DNA from: DASSJF01 sp035280345
GTDB lineage: Bacteria > Sysuimicrobiota > Sysuimicrobiia > Sysuimicrobiales > Segetimicrobiaceae
Direction: 5' to 3'
Assembly: GCA_035280345.1 (NCBI GenBank)
Contig: DATEGA010000044.1
Coordinates: forward strand, 1 to 13,698
Length of the DNA stretch: 13,698 nt
A model generated the notes under the pieces. It did no database searches. It saw only the letters and a program-made list of their open reading frames with translations, and was not told the origin of the DNA. The first letter of the stretch is position 1. Each line of letters opens with the position of its first letter. Position numbers and translations under genes: made by a program. Shown piece after piece: positions 1-6,449 of this stretch.

Positions 1-790
1 CGAGCGTGAACACCGGGTGCCGTGCGAGACCGATGTCCACGTAGAGGTCGCCGCGGTCGCCACCGCGCGAGCCCGCTTCGCCTTCACCGGCCAGGCGCAG
101 CCGCGTGCCCTCCTCGATGCCGGCGGGCACAGCCACGGTGATCTCGCGCTTCGCATCCATGCGGCCGCGCCCGCGACATTCCCGGCAGGGCTCACGGATG
201 ACCTTGCCGGCGCCGCGACATTCCGGACACGTCGTGATCTGCTGGAACGACCCGAACGGCGTCTGGCGGCCGAACCGGACCTGGCCCGCCCCGCGGCACG
301 TCGGGCAGGTCTCGGGGGCGCTGCCCTTCTCCGCGCCGGTGCCGAAGCAGACGGGACACGTCTCCTCGCGGACAATGGAAATCCTGTGTTCCGCCCCGTG
401 CGCCGCATCTTCGAGCGTGAGCTCGAGCGCGACGCGCAGGTCGCTGCCGCGCTCCGGCCCGGGCTCGCCGGCCCGCCTCCCGCCCGCGCCCATCGCCTGT
501 CCGAAGAACATGTCGAAGAGATCCTCGAACGGCCCTGCGGCAAATGGGCCACCGCGGCCGTCCGGCCGCCCCGCCGCAAGAAAGTCCCCGCGGTCGTACC
601 GGGCGCGTCGCTCCGGATCGCCGAGCACCTGGTAGGCTTCGTTGATCAGCTTGAAGCGGTCGCCGGCGCGGGGATCCTTGTTAACGTCCGGATGGTGTTC
701 ACGAGCGAGCTGCCGGAAGGCGCGCTTGATTTCGTCCTGCGACGCCGCGCGCGGGACCTTCAGTACCTCGTAGTAGTCGGTTCTGGCCAT
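1..790 (-). CDS. dnaJ: Chaperone protein DnaJ (Hsp40), 3' end missing
   Basis: Co-chaperone that delivers unfolded substrates to DnaK and stimulates its ATPase in the cytoplasm. The product begins MARTDYYEVLKV, with the J-domain at about residues 4-70 and the HPD motif at residues 33-35. A short Gly/Phe-rich linker follows (around DGRGGPFAAGPFEDLF). The zinc-binding region at about residues 145-209 has four CxxCxGxG repeats: CPVCFGTG, CPTCRGAG, CPECRGAG and CRECRGRG. This is therefore a type I DnaJ. The C-terminal substrate domain starts but is cut by the window edge after about 263 codons, where a full protein is about 370 residues. The ATG at 790 lies 10 bp after the hrcA stop, with no clear Shine-Dalgarno, so it is probably co-transcribed with hrcA under CIRCE control. 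DnaJ identity is not in doubt; a CbpA-like protein would lack the zinc repeats. Confidence 0.97.
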   Translation of the reverse strand, partial: MARTDYYEVLKVPRAASQDEIKRAFRQLAREHHPDVNKDPRAGDRFKLINEAYQVLGDPERRARYDRGDFLAAGRPDGRGGPFAAGPFEDLFDMFFGQAMGAGGRRAGEPGPERGSDLRVALELTLEDAAHGAEHRISIVREETCPVCFGTGAEKGSAPETCPTCRGAGQVRFGRQTPFGSFQQITTCPECRGAGKVIREPCRECRGRGRMDAKREITVAVPAGIEEGTRLRLAGEGEAGSRGGDRGDLYVDIGLARHPVFTL

Positions 791-800
791 CGCGCCGACG

Positions 801-1820
801 CTAGAGGCGGCCGAGCGCCTCGCCCAGCGTGTCGGCGAGAAACCGGACGAGCGAGATGGCGCGGCCGTAGCGCATGCGCGTGGGGCCGACGATGGCGAGT
901 TCGCCGGCGGGCCGGCCGCCGACGTAGTAGGTGGCCGCGATGACGCTCGTATCGCGCATCTCTTCGCGGCGATGTTCGGCGCCGATGGTGATCCGCACCG
1001 GCGCGGAGCCGCCGTCGTGCAAAATCTCGGTCACCACCTCGTGGCGCTCGAGCGCGGACAGCACCGGCTCCGCGCGCCGTGCGTCGCGAAACTCGGGCTG
1101 CCTCAGAATGTTGGCCTGGCCCTCGGTGTGGATGCGCGAGGACGCGGCGATCTGATCGCCGATCAGGCGGCCGACCTCGGCCACCACCTGGCGGTACAGA
1201 GCCACTTCGCCGATGAGCTGCTCCATCGCGCGCACCGTGAGATCGCCGAGGCGCCAGCCTGCGACGCGACGGCTGATCTCCTGCGACAGGCGGTCGCACT
1301 CATCGGGCGATGTCGCGGCCTCCAGTTCCACGGTCTTCCCCTCGAACACGCCGGCGTCGGTTACGACGACGATAAGCGCCCGCCGCGGCGTGAGCGGAAT
1401 CAGGTGCAGGTGGCGGATCACCTGCTCGCTGAGATGCGGGGCCTCCACCACGGAGGCGTATTCCGTGCCGGCGGCCAGCGCCTGGGCCACCCGCGCGATC
1501 GCGTGATGCGCCTCGTCGCGCAGGAACAGCATCTCCCGAAGGCGGCTCTGCTCGGACGACGATACCGCTTCCTCGGTGACGAGAGAATCGACGTACACGC
1601 GGTAGCCGCGGTCCGTCGGCACCCGCCCGGCCGATGTGTGCGGCTGGTTGAGGTATCCCATCTCCTCGAGCGCGGCCATCTCGTTGCGCACGGTCGCCGA
1701 ACTGACGTTCAGGCCGTGGCGTTCCCGGACCGCCTCGCTTCCGATCGGCTCAGCGGTTGCGATATAGTCATCGATCACGATCCTTAGAATCTCGCGCCGC
1801 CGGCCCTCGATGGGTTCCAC
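801..1820 (-). CDS. hrcA: Heat-inducible transcription repressor HrcA
   Basis: Represses class I heat-shock genes by binding the CIRCE operator. The family is known to need GroEL to stay active, so stress that occupies GroEL relieves repression. The 339-residue product has the usual length. A winged-helix DNA-binding domain occupies about residues 1-75 (SSATVRNEMAALEEMGYL, then HTSAGRVPTDRGYRVYVD). A GAF-like dimerisation domain follows, and the C-terminal block GPTRMRYGRAISLVRF is typical of the family. The start is GTG, supported by GGAGGG 7 nt upstream. It is the first gene after a CIRCE element and is followed 10 bp later by dnaJ, so it should be autoregulated. The usual grpE and dnaK are not between hrcA and dnaJ. 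Confidence 0.97.
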   Translation of the reverse strand: MEPIEGRRREILRIVIDDYIATAEPIGSEAVRERHGLNVSSATVRNEMAALEEMGYLNQPHTSAGRVPTDRGYRVYVDSLVTEEAVSSSEQSRLREMLFLRDEAHHAIARVAQALAAGTEYASVVEAPHLSEQVIRHLHLIPLTPRRALIVVVTDAGVFEGKTVELEAATSPDECDRLSQEISRRVAGWRLGDLTVRAMEQLIGEVALYRQVVAEVGRLIGDQIAASSRIHTEGQANILRQPEFRDARRAEPVLSALERHEVVTEILHDGGSAPVRITIGAEHRREEMRDTSVIAATYYVGGRPAGELAIVGPTRMRYGRAISLVRFLADTLGEALGRL

Positions 1821-1826
1821 CGCCGG

Positions 1827-1832
1827 CCCTCC
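1827..1832 (-). promoter_or_regulatory. Ribosome binding site of hrcA
   Basis: GGAGGG on the minus strand, about 6-7 nt before the GTG at 1820, decides the GTG start. A small hairpin (GCCGC-GTA-GCGGC, plus positions 1833-1845) sits directly upstream and could affect access to the site; that effect is inference. Confidence 0.75.
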
Positions 1833-1893
1833 GCCGCTACGCGGCCGCGGGAATCCACGTGGACCGATGCGGACCCCCTGGTTACCGGTTTCC

Positions 1894-1920
1894 TTAGCAC
1901 TCAGGCCTCTAGAGTGCTAA
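1894..1920 (-). promoter_or_regulatory. CIRCE operator (HrcA binding site)
   Basis: TTAGCACTC, 9-nt spacer, GAGTGCTAA. Both arms match the CIRCE consensus perfectly and the spacer has the canonical length. It lies between the hrcA promoter and the hrcA start, just downstream of the predicted transcription start, where bound HrcA blocks initiation. This makes hrcA (and, by read-through, dnaJ) a feedback-controlled heat-shock unit. Confidence 0.97.
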
Positions 1921-1936
1921 ACGCCCCACGACATGG

Positions 1937-1966
1937 AGCGTACCACCCCCGGGAAACGGGTGTCAA
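1937..1966 (-). promoter_or_regulatory. Sigma-A/sigma-70-type promoter of hrcA-dnaJ
   Basis: On the minus strand, a perfect -35 TTGACA (plus positions 1961-1966) is followed after 18 bp by TACGCT (plus 1937-1942), a weaker -10 that keeps the key TA...T. The predicted start near 1930 lies about 10 nt before CIRCE, the normal arrangement for HrcA control. It begins 36 bp after the murJ stop codon; no terminator is visible between them, so some murJ read-through is possible. Confidence 0.7.
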
Positions 1967-2002
1967 GCAAGAGCGAACCGCACGCGTGTTTGGGCCGCCG
2001 CG

Positions 2003-3631
2003 TCATAACTCGGTCCGGCGGCCGACCCGCAGCAACCGAAGCTCGCGCACCCCGAGAAGCCGGCAGACGCCGAGGTACACGAGGCCGCCTGCGGCCGTCG
2101 CCGCGAGCAGGACGGCCAGGGCGCCGGTGAGCCGGGCGGTCGACACGGCGTGCGGACCGGCCCGCAGTACGGCGGCCATTGCCGCCGTCATGCAGATTGC
2201 GGCGATGCCCGTGCGGATTGTCGTCGAGGCGAGCGCGCTGCCATCGAGGCGGCCCAGACGGCGCCGCAGAATCCAGACCAGAACGGCGACGTTGGCAAAG
2301 GCAACGATCGAGGTCGCCAGCGCGATGCCAAGATGGCCGAACCACTGCATCAGGAGGTAGTCGCCGAGTGCGTTGAGCCCCACCATGTACAGCCCGACCT
2401 TTACCGGCGTCCGCGTGTCGTGCAGCGCGTAAAACGTCCGTGTCACGATGTAGTAGGCGGCGTACGGCACCGCCCCGACCGCGTAGCCCACGAACGCCAC
2501 GGCAACGGCCGCCGTCGCCTCCGGTCCGAAGGCCCCCCGCTGGAAGATCACGCGGACGATCAGCGGGCTCGCGATCAGGATCCACGCCATCACCGGCATC
2601 ATCGTAAACAGGACGCCGCGCAGCCCGAGTGACGTGGCGTCGCGCAGCGCACGCGGGTCGTTCTCGGCGTGGCGCGCCATTGTGGGGAAGAGCGCCGTCG
2701 CAATTGAGAGCGCGAAGATGCTCACCGGCGCCTGCACCAGCTGAAACGCGTAGTCGAGCACCGCCAGGTAGTCGACGCCGGGCCGCGGATGCAGGAACGA
2801 CGCGAAGAACCGCCCGACGTTCGAGTTGATCTCGATCACAGCGAGGCCGAGCATAGCCGGCACCGCGAGCCGGCCCATTTCCCTGACGGCCGGATGCGAC
2901 ACGTCGATCGACGGGCGCCACCGGAAGCCGACCGCGCGCGCCTCGGGCAGTTGCACCAAGAACTGCGCCGCCCACCCCAAGAGGAAGCTGATCGCGACGC
3001 CGAGGATCCCGATCCGCCGCGCGAGCACGGACACCGACGCGATGATCACCAGGTTGAACACGACCGGCGCGAGGGCGGGGGCGGCAAACCGCCGGTGCGC
3101 GTTGAGATAGCCGGTCGCGAACGCCGACAGCGCGAGAAACGCCATTGAGACGAACATCACACGCGTCAGCTTCACCGCGGTGGTCAACACGCCCGGGTTC
3201 GTGTGCAGGTAGCCGGGGGCGGCGATCGGCACGAGGAGCGGGGCCGCGAGCACGCCGACGACAACCATCGCCGCCCCGATCAGCAGCACGATCGTAAAGG
3301 TGCTCGAGACGACGCGGTCGACCTCGTCCCGGTCGCCCTGCACCAGCACCCGCGTGATCGCCGGGATGAAGACGATGCTGAGCGTGCCGCCGAGGAACAG
3401 CCGCTGAGCGAAGAACGGCAGCGAATAAGCGATGACGAACGCGGAACGGGCCGACGTCGCGCCGAAGATCGCGGCGATCATCACGTCGCGGGCAAGGCCC
3501 AGCACGCGGCTGGCGACGGTCCCGGCGGCGATGAGGCCCGCCGACCGCGCGATCGCCCCCGCGCTCGAGGCACCCGCGGCGGCTCCGCGCGGTGTGGCGG
3601 ACACGGCCGCGGGCATATCCGGCGCTGTCAT
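2003..3631 (-). CDS. murJ: Lipid II flippase MurJ
   Basis: Polytopic inner-membrane protein of the MOP exporter superfamily that moves lipid II across the membrane for peptidoglycan synthesis. From the ATG at 3631 the product is 542 residues, close to the usual ~510-550, and hydrophobic throughout, consistent with 14 membrane segments. The N-terminal signature GTVASRVLGLARDVMIAAIF matches the conserved SRxxGxxRD region of MurJ, and the mid-protein stretch NSNVGRFFASFL lies where MurJ has NxxxxxxxAS. An upstream in-frame extension to about 4027 is only open reading frame on the antisense side of the neighbouring gene. The start at 3631 is chosen because TATAAT lies 9 nt before it; a second ATG at 3616 is an alternative. 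There is no Shine-Dalgarno, as expected for a leaderless message. It is divergent from the phosphodiesterase gene. Confidence 0.93.
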   Translation of the reverse strand: MTAPDMPAAVSATPRGAAAGASSAGAIARSAGLIAAGTVASRVLGLARDVMIAAIFGATSARSAFVIAYSLPFFAQRLFLGGTLSIVFIPAITRVLVQGDRDEVDRVVSSTFTIVLLIGAAMVVVGVLAAPLLVPIAAPGYLHTNPGVLTTAVKLTRVMFVSMAFLALSAFATGYLNAHRRFAAPALAPVVFNLVIIASVSVLARRIGILGVAISFLLGWAAQFLVQLPEARAVGFRWRPSIDVSHPAVREMGRLAVPAMLGLAVIEINSNVGRFFASFLHPRPGVDYLAVLDYAFQLVQAPVSIFALSIATALFPTMARHAENDPRALRDATSLGLRGVLFTMMPVMAWILIASPLIVRVIFQRGAFGPEATAAVAVAFVGYAVGAVPYAAYYIVTRTFYALHDTRTPVKVGLYMVGLNALGDYLLMQWFGHLGIALATSIVAFANVAVLVWILRRRLGRLDGSALASTTIRTGIAAICMTAAMAAVLRAGPHAVSTARLTGALAVLLAATAAGGLVYLGVCRLLGVRELRLLRVGRRTEL

Positions 3632-3640
3632 GTCGGGGCC

Positions 3641-3646
3641 ATTATA
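3641..3646 (-). promoter_or_regulatory. murJ: -10 box of murJ, probably leaderless transcript
   Basis: A perfect TATAAT on the minus strand ends 9 nt before the murJ ATG. With normal spacing, transcription would begin about 0-3 nt before the ATG, leaving no room for a ribosome binding site, and none is seen. The -35 region is weak (TGTTAA at a 16-bp spacing). Confidence 0.7.
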
Positions 3647-3656
3647 ACCCGTGCGG

Positions 3657-3662
3657 TATGAT
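3657..3662 (+). promoter_or_regulatory. -10 box of the phosphodiesterase gene, probably leaderless transcript
   Basis: TATGAT (5 of 6 consensus) lies exactly 9 nt before the ATG at 3672, mirroring the murJ promoter 10 bp away on the other strand. No Shine-Dalgarno lies in the 9 nt between, and no clear -35 is present. The predicted transcript starts at or within about 3 nt of the ATG. Confidence 0.62.
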
Positions 3663-3671
3663 TTAACACGT

Positions 3672-4946
3672 ATGAAACGCGTGGTGCTTGTCATCCTCGA
3701 CGGCCTGCGGCGTGATCTCGTCACCGCCGCGACCACACCGTCGCTCGCGGCGTTCCGAACGCGGGCGCAGGAGTTCCGGGCCCACCGCTCGGTCTTCCCA
3801 TCCGCGACACGCGTCGTCTCGGCCAGCATCGCCACGGGGTGCCATCCGGCCCGGCACGGCCTGCAGGGCAATTCCGTCGCGCTGCTCGAGGGCGGCGTAT
3901 TCGTCCGCCACGACGCCGGCGAGCGCGACTTCCTCCAGCACAAACGGCGTGTGACCGGAACGTCGCTCGCCGTGCCGACGGTGACGGAGCGTGTCGAGCG
4001 CCACGGCGGGGCGATCACGTTCAGCAACGCCTCGCCCGGCGCCGCGTACGCCCACGACCCGGACGGCCACGGATTTCTCTACAACCGCGCGGGGTCGTTC
4101 GGCCCGGGACGCGTCCCGGTGCCCGAGCGGGACGAACTCCGCGTGACGGGCGACCTCGCGGGCGACGAGGCCATGACCGAGCGGTTCATCACCGAGGTGC
4201 TGGTCGAGCGCCGGCCGGCGGTCGCGGTGCTGTGGCTGCACGAGCCCGATCATCTGCAGCACGAGACGGCGCTCGGCTCGCCGCGTCATCTCGACGCGGT
4301 CCGCCAGGCGGACTCGCATGCTGCGCGCGTGATCGCCGCGATCGATCGGCTTCGCCGCGCCGGAGACGACGTATTGTTCATCGTCGGATCGGACCACGGC
4401 CACCAAAGCGTAACGGGCGTCGTCGACATCGAGGCCGAACTCGTTGCCGCCGGCCTTAAGGAGAGCGCCACGTCGGGGGACGTTGTCTCGGTCTCGAGCG
4501 GGACGTCGGCGCTCGTCTATGTCCACCCCGAACACCGCGCGCGGATTCTTGGATTGGGCGATTTCCTGATGTCCGCGGAATGGGCGGGGGCCGTGTTCCC
4601 GCCAGATCGCCTGCCGGAGGTCGGTCAAGCGCCCCTCGGCGGGCTTGCCTTCGCCGTCTCAATGCGCGCGGAAGACCGGCCCAACGCGTACGGCATTCGA
4701 GGGTTGAGCCTCGAAGCGGTTCCCCTTCCCGGCAAGTCCGGCCATCTCGGCTTTGGCCAGCACGGGGGACTCGGCGCGTACGAACAGGCGCCCTTCTTGA
4801 TGATCGAGGGGGCGGGATTTGAGGCCGGTGCCAGTCACCCCGGGCCAACGGCGGTCGTCGACATCGCGCCGACGGCCCTTCGCCACCTCGATCTGCCGGT
4901 TGCGGACATGGACGGGCGCCCGCTCCAGCACGCGCCGCGCCGCTAG
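3672..4946 (+). CDS. Alkaline-phosphatase-superfamily phosphodiesterase (type I phosphodiesterase/nucleotide pyrophosphatase family)
   Basis: Predicted two-metal hydrolase of phosphate mono- or diesters; the true substrate is unknown. The 424-residue product carries the whole superfamily set: metal ligand D10 in VILDGLRRD, nucleophile candidate T46 in FPSATRVVS, the TGCHPARHGLQGN block, D193 and H197 in HEPDHLQH, D241 and H242 in GSDHGH, and H364 in GFGQHGG. All six metal ligands and the nucleophile are therefore present. There is no signal peptide or membrane segment, so it should act in the cytoplasm, unlike most alkaline phosphatases. The ATG at 3672 is chosen over an in-frame GTG at 3651 because the -10 box lies between them. 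It is divergent from murJ and followed by rpsT; the neighbours do not reveal the substrate. A phosphonoacetate hydrolase-like or phosphoglycerate mutase-like role is possible, but the motif set best fits the nucleotide pyrophosphatase group. Confidence 0.9.
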   Translation: MKRVVLVILDGLRRDLVTAATTPSLAAFRTRAQEFRAHRSVFPSATRVVSASIATGCHPARHGLQGNSVALLEGGVFVRHDAGERDFLQHKRRVTGTSLAVPTVTERVERHGGAITFSNASPGAAYAHDPDGHGFLYNRAGSFGPGRVPVPERDELRVTGDLAGDEAMTERFITEVLVERRPAVAVLWLHEPDHLQHETALGSPRHLDAVRQADSHAARVIAAIDRLRRAGDDVLFIVGSDHGHQSVTGVVDIEAELVAAGLKESATSGDVVSVSSGTSALVYVHPEHRARILGLGDFLMSAEWAGAVFPPDRLPEVGQAPLGGLAFAVSMRAEDRPNAYGIRGLSLEAVPLPGKSGHLGFGQHGGLGAYEQAPFLMIEGAGFEAGASHPGPTAVVDIAPTALRHLDLPVADMDGRPLQHAPRR

Positions 4947-4983
4947 CCTGCACCCGCTTCGCCCTGCGGGGTCCGCGGCCCTG

Positions 4984-4992
4984 TGTTACAAT
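4984..4992 (+). promoter_or_regulatory. rpsT: Extended -10 promoter of rpsT
   Basis: TGtTACAAT is an extended -10 element (TGn plus TACAAT, 5 of 6). No good -35 is seen, which extended -10 promoters can tolerate. The predicted start near 4999 gives a leader of about 54 nt before the rpsT GTG. No clear terminator separates the preceding phosphodiesterase gene, so read-through may add to expression. Confidence 0.68.
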
Positions 4993-5040
4993 GGGCGTCG
5001 CCCGCCGCGGAATCCGTCCGACGCCGCGGCGTGATTCAGT

Positions 5041-5045
5041 GGAGG
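5041..5045 (+). promoter_or_regulatory. rpsT: Ribosome binding site of rpsT
   Basis: GGAGG, 7 nt before the GTG at 5053. This spacing fixes the GTG as the start and gives a normal S20 N-terminus (MAKRTKSG). Confidence 0.85.
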
Positions 5046-5052
5046 TGGCGGA

Positions 5053-5322
5053 GTGGCAAAGCGCACGAAGTCCGGCCTGAAGCGGAAGCGTCAGGATCTC
5101 AAGCGCGCGGTCCGCAATCAGGCGATCCGGTCCAAGGTAAAGACGCTCGTCAAGGACGCCCGCACGGCGGAACAACCGGGTGGAGATTCGCTGCGGGCGG
5201 CGATCGCGGCCCTGGACGTGGCGGCCCGCAAGGGCATTATGCATCCGAACGCGGCGGCCCGGAAGAAGTCCCGCCTGATGCGCCGGGCCGGCGCGCGCCC
5301 GCGGGCGGCCGCGACGGCGTAA
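5053..5322 (+). CDS. rpsT: 30S ribosomal protein S20
   Basis: Primary binding protein of 16S rRNA in the small ribosomal subunit. The 89-residue product is small and very basic. It shows the family pattern: a Lys/Arg-rich N-terminus (AKRTKSGLKRKRQDLKRAVR), the long helix NQAIRSKVKTLVKDAR, and the conserved C-terminal block AARKGIMHPNAAARKKSRLMRR. The C-terminal tail is Ala/Arg-rich, as is common in GC-rich genomes. It starts with GTG behind a strong GGAGG. The gene is monocistronic by appearance, with its own extended -10 promoter and a strong terminator 21 bp after the stop. holA, often next to rpsT in other bacteria, is here on the opposite strand and convergent. Confidence 0.96.
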   Translation: MAKRTKSGLKRKRQDLKRAVRNQAIRSKVKTLVKDARTAEQPGGDSLRAAIAALDVAARKGIMHPNAAARKKSRLMRRAGARPRAAATA

Positions 5323-5343
5323 CGACGAGCAGGGCGCACCGTG

Positions 5344-5378
5344 TCCGCGGCGGCATAGCTCCGCCGCGGATCGTTTTT
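5344..5378 (+). terminator. Rho-independent terminator of rpsT
   Basis: TCCGCGGCGG, loop CATAGCT, CCGCCGCGGA: a perfect 10-bp GC-rich stem with a 7-nt loop, followed by TCG and then TTTTT (5374-5378). The T-run lies only on the plus-strand side, so it should end rpsT transcripts. The convergent holA message would form the same hairpin without a U-tract. Confidence 0.92.
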
Positions 5379-5379
5379 G

Positions 5380-6351
5380 TTACGCCTCGCTCATCCGGAC
5401 GATCAACGTTTCCAGCGCAAGACGCGGCGCCATCTGCCCCGTCTTGATCGCCCCGTCGGTCTCGAGCAGCATCCCGAGCAGCGCCTCCACGTCAACGCGC
5501 CCGAACGCCTTGACCTGTTTCTGGTAGTCGCCGTAGCGCCACGCCCGCGAACCGAGGGCCCGCTGCACGTCGGCCCGGCTCCGTATGCCGCGGTCGACCA
5601 GTTCCTGCACTCTCGCCAGCATACGCACCTGATCTTCCAACATATAGAGAATGCGCAGCGGCGCCTCCCCGAGCGCGATCAGGGCATCGAGCAGCCGGAA
5701 CGCGTCGTCCGGCCGCCGGTGTCCGACGGCGTCCATCACTTCGAAAATCGTCGCCTGCGCCGCGACGTGGCTCGTCACCTCGCGGACGTCGTCCGCCGTG
5801 ATCGTCGTCCGGTTCCCGGCGTACGCGGCCAGCTTGGCGACTTCGAGGCCCAGCGCGCGCAGCCCGCTGCCGGCCATCTCCACGAGCAGCGCGGCCGCCT
5901 CGGACGTGATCGTCTTGCCGGATTCCCGCGCGCGCGCGACGAGCCACGCCGGGGCCTTCTCCGAATCGAGCGGATCGCAGCGGATCACCTGTGCCGCTCG
6001 TTCCAGTACCCCGGTGAGGCGCCGCCGCTTGTCGAGGTGCGGCGCGACGACGATCAGCACCGACGGCGGCGGGCCCTGGCTCAAGTAATCCGCGAACGCG
6101 TCCTGCTCGGCGGCGCGCCATGACTCGGGACTCCGGATGTTGAAGACGACGGCGCGCCGCGCGCCGAAGAACGGCAGCGTCTCGCACCGGGTGATCACGT
6201 CCTGAATCGGGACGCTCCCGGCGTCGAGGACGTCGAGGTTGAGACTTCGCTCCTCATCGGGCAGGACGTCCTTCAAAATCCTGCGCAGCGCCTCCTCGGC
6301 GCGGACGTCTTCCTCGCCGAGCAGCAGGTAGAGCGCCGTTCCGGCGTTCAT
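5380..6351 (-). CDS. holA: DNA polymerase III subunit delta
   Basis: Clamp-loader subunit that opens the beta sliding clamp and forms a complex with the tau/gamma and delta-prime subunits. The 323-residue product has the usual length. Recognisable blocks in order are: the start LYLLLGEEDVRAEEALRRI; the region TLPFFGARRAVVFN, the typical 'slpfFgerrlVvv' segment; the RRRLTGVLERAAQVIRCDPL block; GLRALGLEVAKLAAYAG, typical of domain II; and the C-terminal helical collar domain with ILYMLEDQVRMLARVQEL and a terminal LALETLIVRMSEA. The ATG at 6351 has no visible Shine-Dalgarno. It is divergent from the YceI-family gene and convergent with rpsT, its stop lying 2 nt beyond the rpsT terminator T-run. 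It appears to be transcribed alone. Confidence 0.94.
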   Translation of the reverse strand: MNAGTALYLLLGEEDVRAEEALRRILKDVLPDEERSLNLDVLDAGSVPIQDVITRCETLPFFGARRAVVFNIRSPESWRAAEQDAFADYLSQGPPPSVLIVVAPHLDKRRRLTGVLERAAQVIRCDPLDSEKAPAWLVARARESGKTITSEAAALLVEMAGSGLRALGLEVAKLAAYAGNRTTITADDVREVTSHVAAQATIFEVMDAVGHRRPDDAFRLLDALIALGEAPLRILYMLEDQVRMLARVQELVDRGIRSRADVQRALGSRAWRYGDYQKQVKAFGRVDVEALLGMLLETDGAIKTGQMAPRLALETLIVRMSEA

Positions 6352-6449
6352 GGATCGCGCGGCGCGGGCCGCACGGGCCGTCCCGCACCGGCCGCAGCGT
6401 GACGCGCTCGATACACGAGTCGGGTATCACACGGCCGAGGTGCGAGATC

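Noticed and set aside
17..943. 308-codon plus-strand frame over dnaJ
   Set aside because: Shadow of dnaJ and the hrcA end; composition is low-complexity Arg/Ala/Pro.
972..1787. 271-codon plus-strand frame over hrcA
   Set aside because: Antisense shadow of a clearly conserved hrcA; no ribosome binding site and no recognisable domain.
3632..4027. N-terminal extension of murJ by about 130 codons
   Set aside because: It would lie antisense to the phosphodiesterase gene and cross the murJ -10 box; MurJ proteins start near residue 1 of the shorter form.
4950..4972. Possible terminator after the phosphodiesterase gene (CCCGC ... GCGGG)
   Set aside because: Only a 5-bp stem and no T-run.
5041..5070. 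tRNA-Ser/Leu-like 5' end (GGTGGCGGAGTGGCAAAG)
   Set aside because: No matching D-, anticodon- or T-arm follows; the sequence is the rpsT ribosome binding site and first codons.
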